Of a stretch of DNA of 16,443 nt, positions 16,311-16,443 are shown piece after piece. The notes under the pieces are model-generated. The model searched no databases and was not told where the DNA came from. It saw only the letters and a program-made list of their open reading frames with translations. Where the stretch lies: positions 1 to 16,443 of the forward strand of contig CALCVH010000074.1 in assembly GCA_937907585.1 (NCBI GenBank). Reading direction: 5' to 3'. The number at the start of each line of letters is the position of its first letter. The stretch's first letter is position 1. The translations under genes were made by a program, and so were the position numbers. This DNA is from an uncultured Bacillota bacterium. GTDB taxonomy: Bacteria; Bacillota_I; Bacilli_A; Izemoplasmatales; UBA1188.

Positions 16311-16316
16311 AAAAAT

Positions 16317-16443
16317 ATGCAAAATAAGACTCAAATTCAAAATCAAATCAATAAAAATAATTTTAGAGTAAAAAAACAATATGGTCAGAATTTTTTATCT
16401 GACCATTCTATTGTTGAGAAAATAGCGGAATTATCAAATATCA
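16317..16443 (+). CDS. rsmA: 16S rRNA (adenine1518/1519-N6,N6)-dimethyltransferase, 5' end (partial)
   Basis: The first 42 codons are present and the frame continues past the right edge. The product would dimethylate two adjacent adenines in the 3' terminal helix of 16S rRNA late in small-subunit assembly, using S-adenosylmethionine. The diagnostic start of the family is visible as KKQYGQNFLSD (19-29), the GQNFL motif that opens the methyltransferase fold. A polar leader of about 16 residues rich in Asn and Gln precedes it, longer than usual, but no other start codon lies between. There is no Shine-Dalgarno sequence before the ATG, and a -10 element is only six bases away, suggesting a leaderless transcript. 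Loss of KsgA/RsmA methylation gives kasugamycin resistance in other bacteria. Confidence 0.9.
   Translation, partial: MQNKTQIQNQINKNNFRVKKQYGQNFLSDHSIVEKIAELSNI

Noticed and set aside
1..16443. Reassigned code with UGA as tryptophan
   Set aside because: All tryptophans in the conserved proteins are UGG, no conserved frame contains UGA, and rnpA and recF end at UGA exactly where the families end.

Overview
The window is an AT-rich, gene-dense bacterial segment (roughly 30% GC by eye; gyrB/gyrA a little richer than pth, mfd and recF). It reads as a low-GC Firmicutes (Bacilli) or Tenericutes-related genome. The evidence is the rpmH-rnpA-yidC-jag and yaaA-recF-gyrB-gyrA sets, AGA-dominated arginine codons, strong AGGAGG ribosome sites, and a YidC made as a lipoprotein. 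Every long reading frame stays open with UGA as a stop and UGG as tryptophan, so the UGA=Trp code of Mycoplasma and Spiroplasma is not used. An Acholeplasma-like, RF39-like or Erysipelotrichia-like Bacillus fits; the exact lineage is not decided by the sequence.

Layout: (1) 1-244 holds the 5' end of an unidentified leftward gene and a divergent intergenic region with several inverted repeats. (2) 245-1705 is an M18 zinc aminopeptidase with an XRE-type DNA-binding domain fused to its N-terminus. (3) 1737-8499 is one rightward transcription unit, rpmH-rnpA-yidC-jag-pth-mfd. It starts at a perfect TTGACA/17/TATAAT promoter, carries a terminator-like hairpin between rpmH and rnpA, and ends at a 17-bp terminator hairpin. 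(4) 8566-15847 is a second rightward unit, yaaA-recF-gyrB-gyrA-serS, starting at a promoter embedded in a 26-bp inverted repeat. (5) 15846-16235 is a leftward HIT-family hydrolase that shares a bidirectional terminator with serS. (6) 16317 onward is the start of rightward rsmA, cut by the window edge. No stretch over 300 bases lacks a gene. No tRNA, rRNA, CRISPR or insertion sequence was seen.

How the genes work together: both halves come from the set usually found around a Firmicutes replication origin. rpmH (L34), rnpA (RNase P protein), yidC (membrane insertase) and jag (RNA-binding partner of the YidC locus) are followed by pth and mfd, usually a separate pair, joining translation quality control to transcription-coupled repair. 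yaaA, recF, gyrB and gyrA are the usual cluster downstream of dnaA-dnaN, but dnaA and dnaN are absent and no DnaA-box cluster was seen. The origin has therefore been rearranged or lies elsewhere. Tight overlaps (ATGA twice, TAATG once, 14-base overlaps twice) indicate translational coupling through both operons.

The points most worth a second look are the HTH-aminopeptidase fusion with palindromes in its own upstream region, the roughly 220-residue ectodomain on YidC, the palindrome over the yaaA-gyrase promoter, the rpmH-rnpA attenuator with an SD-less rnpA, and the missing dnaA-dnaN. I found no clearly new multi-gene system; the rest is conserved housekeeping.
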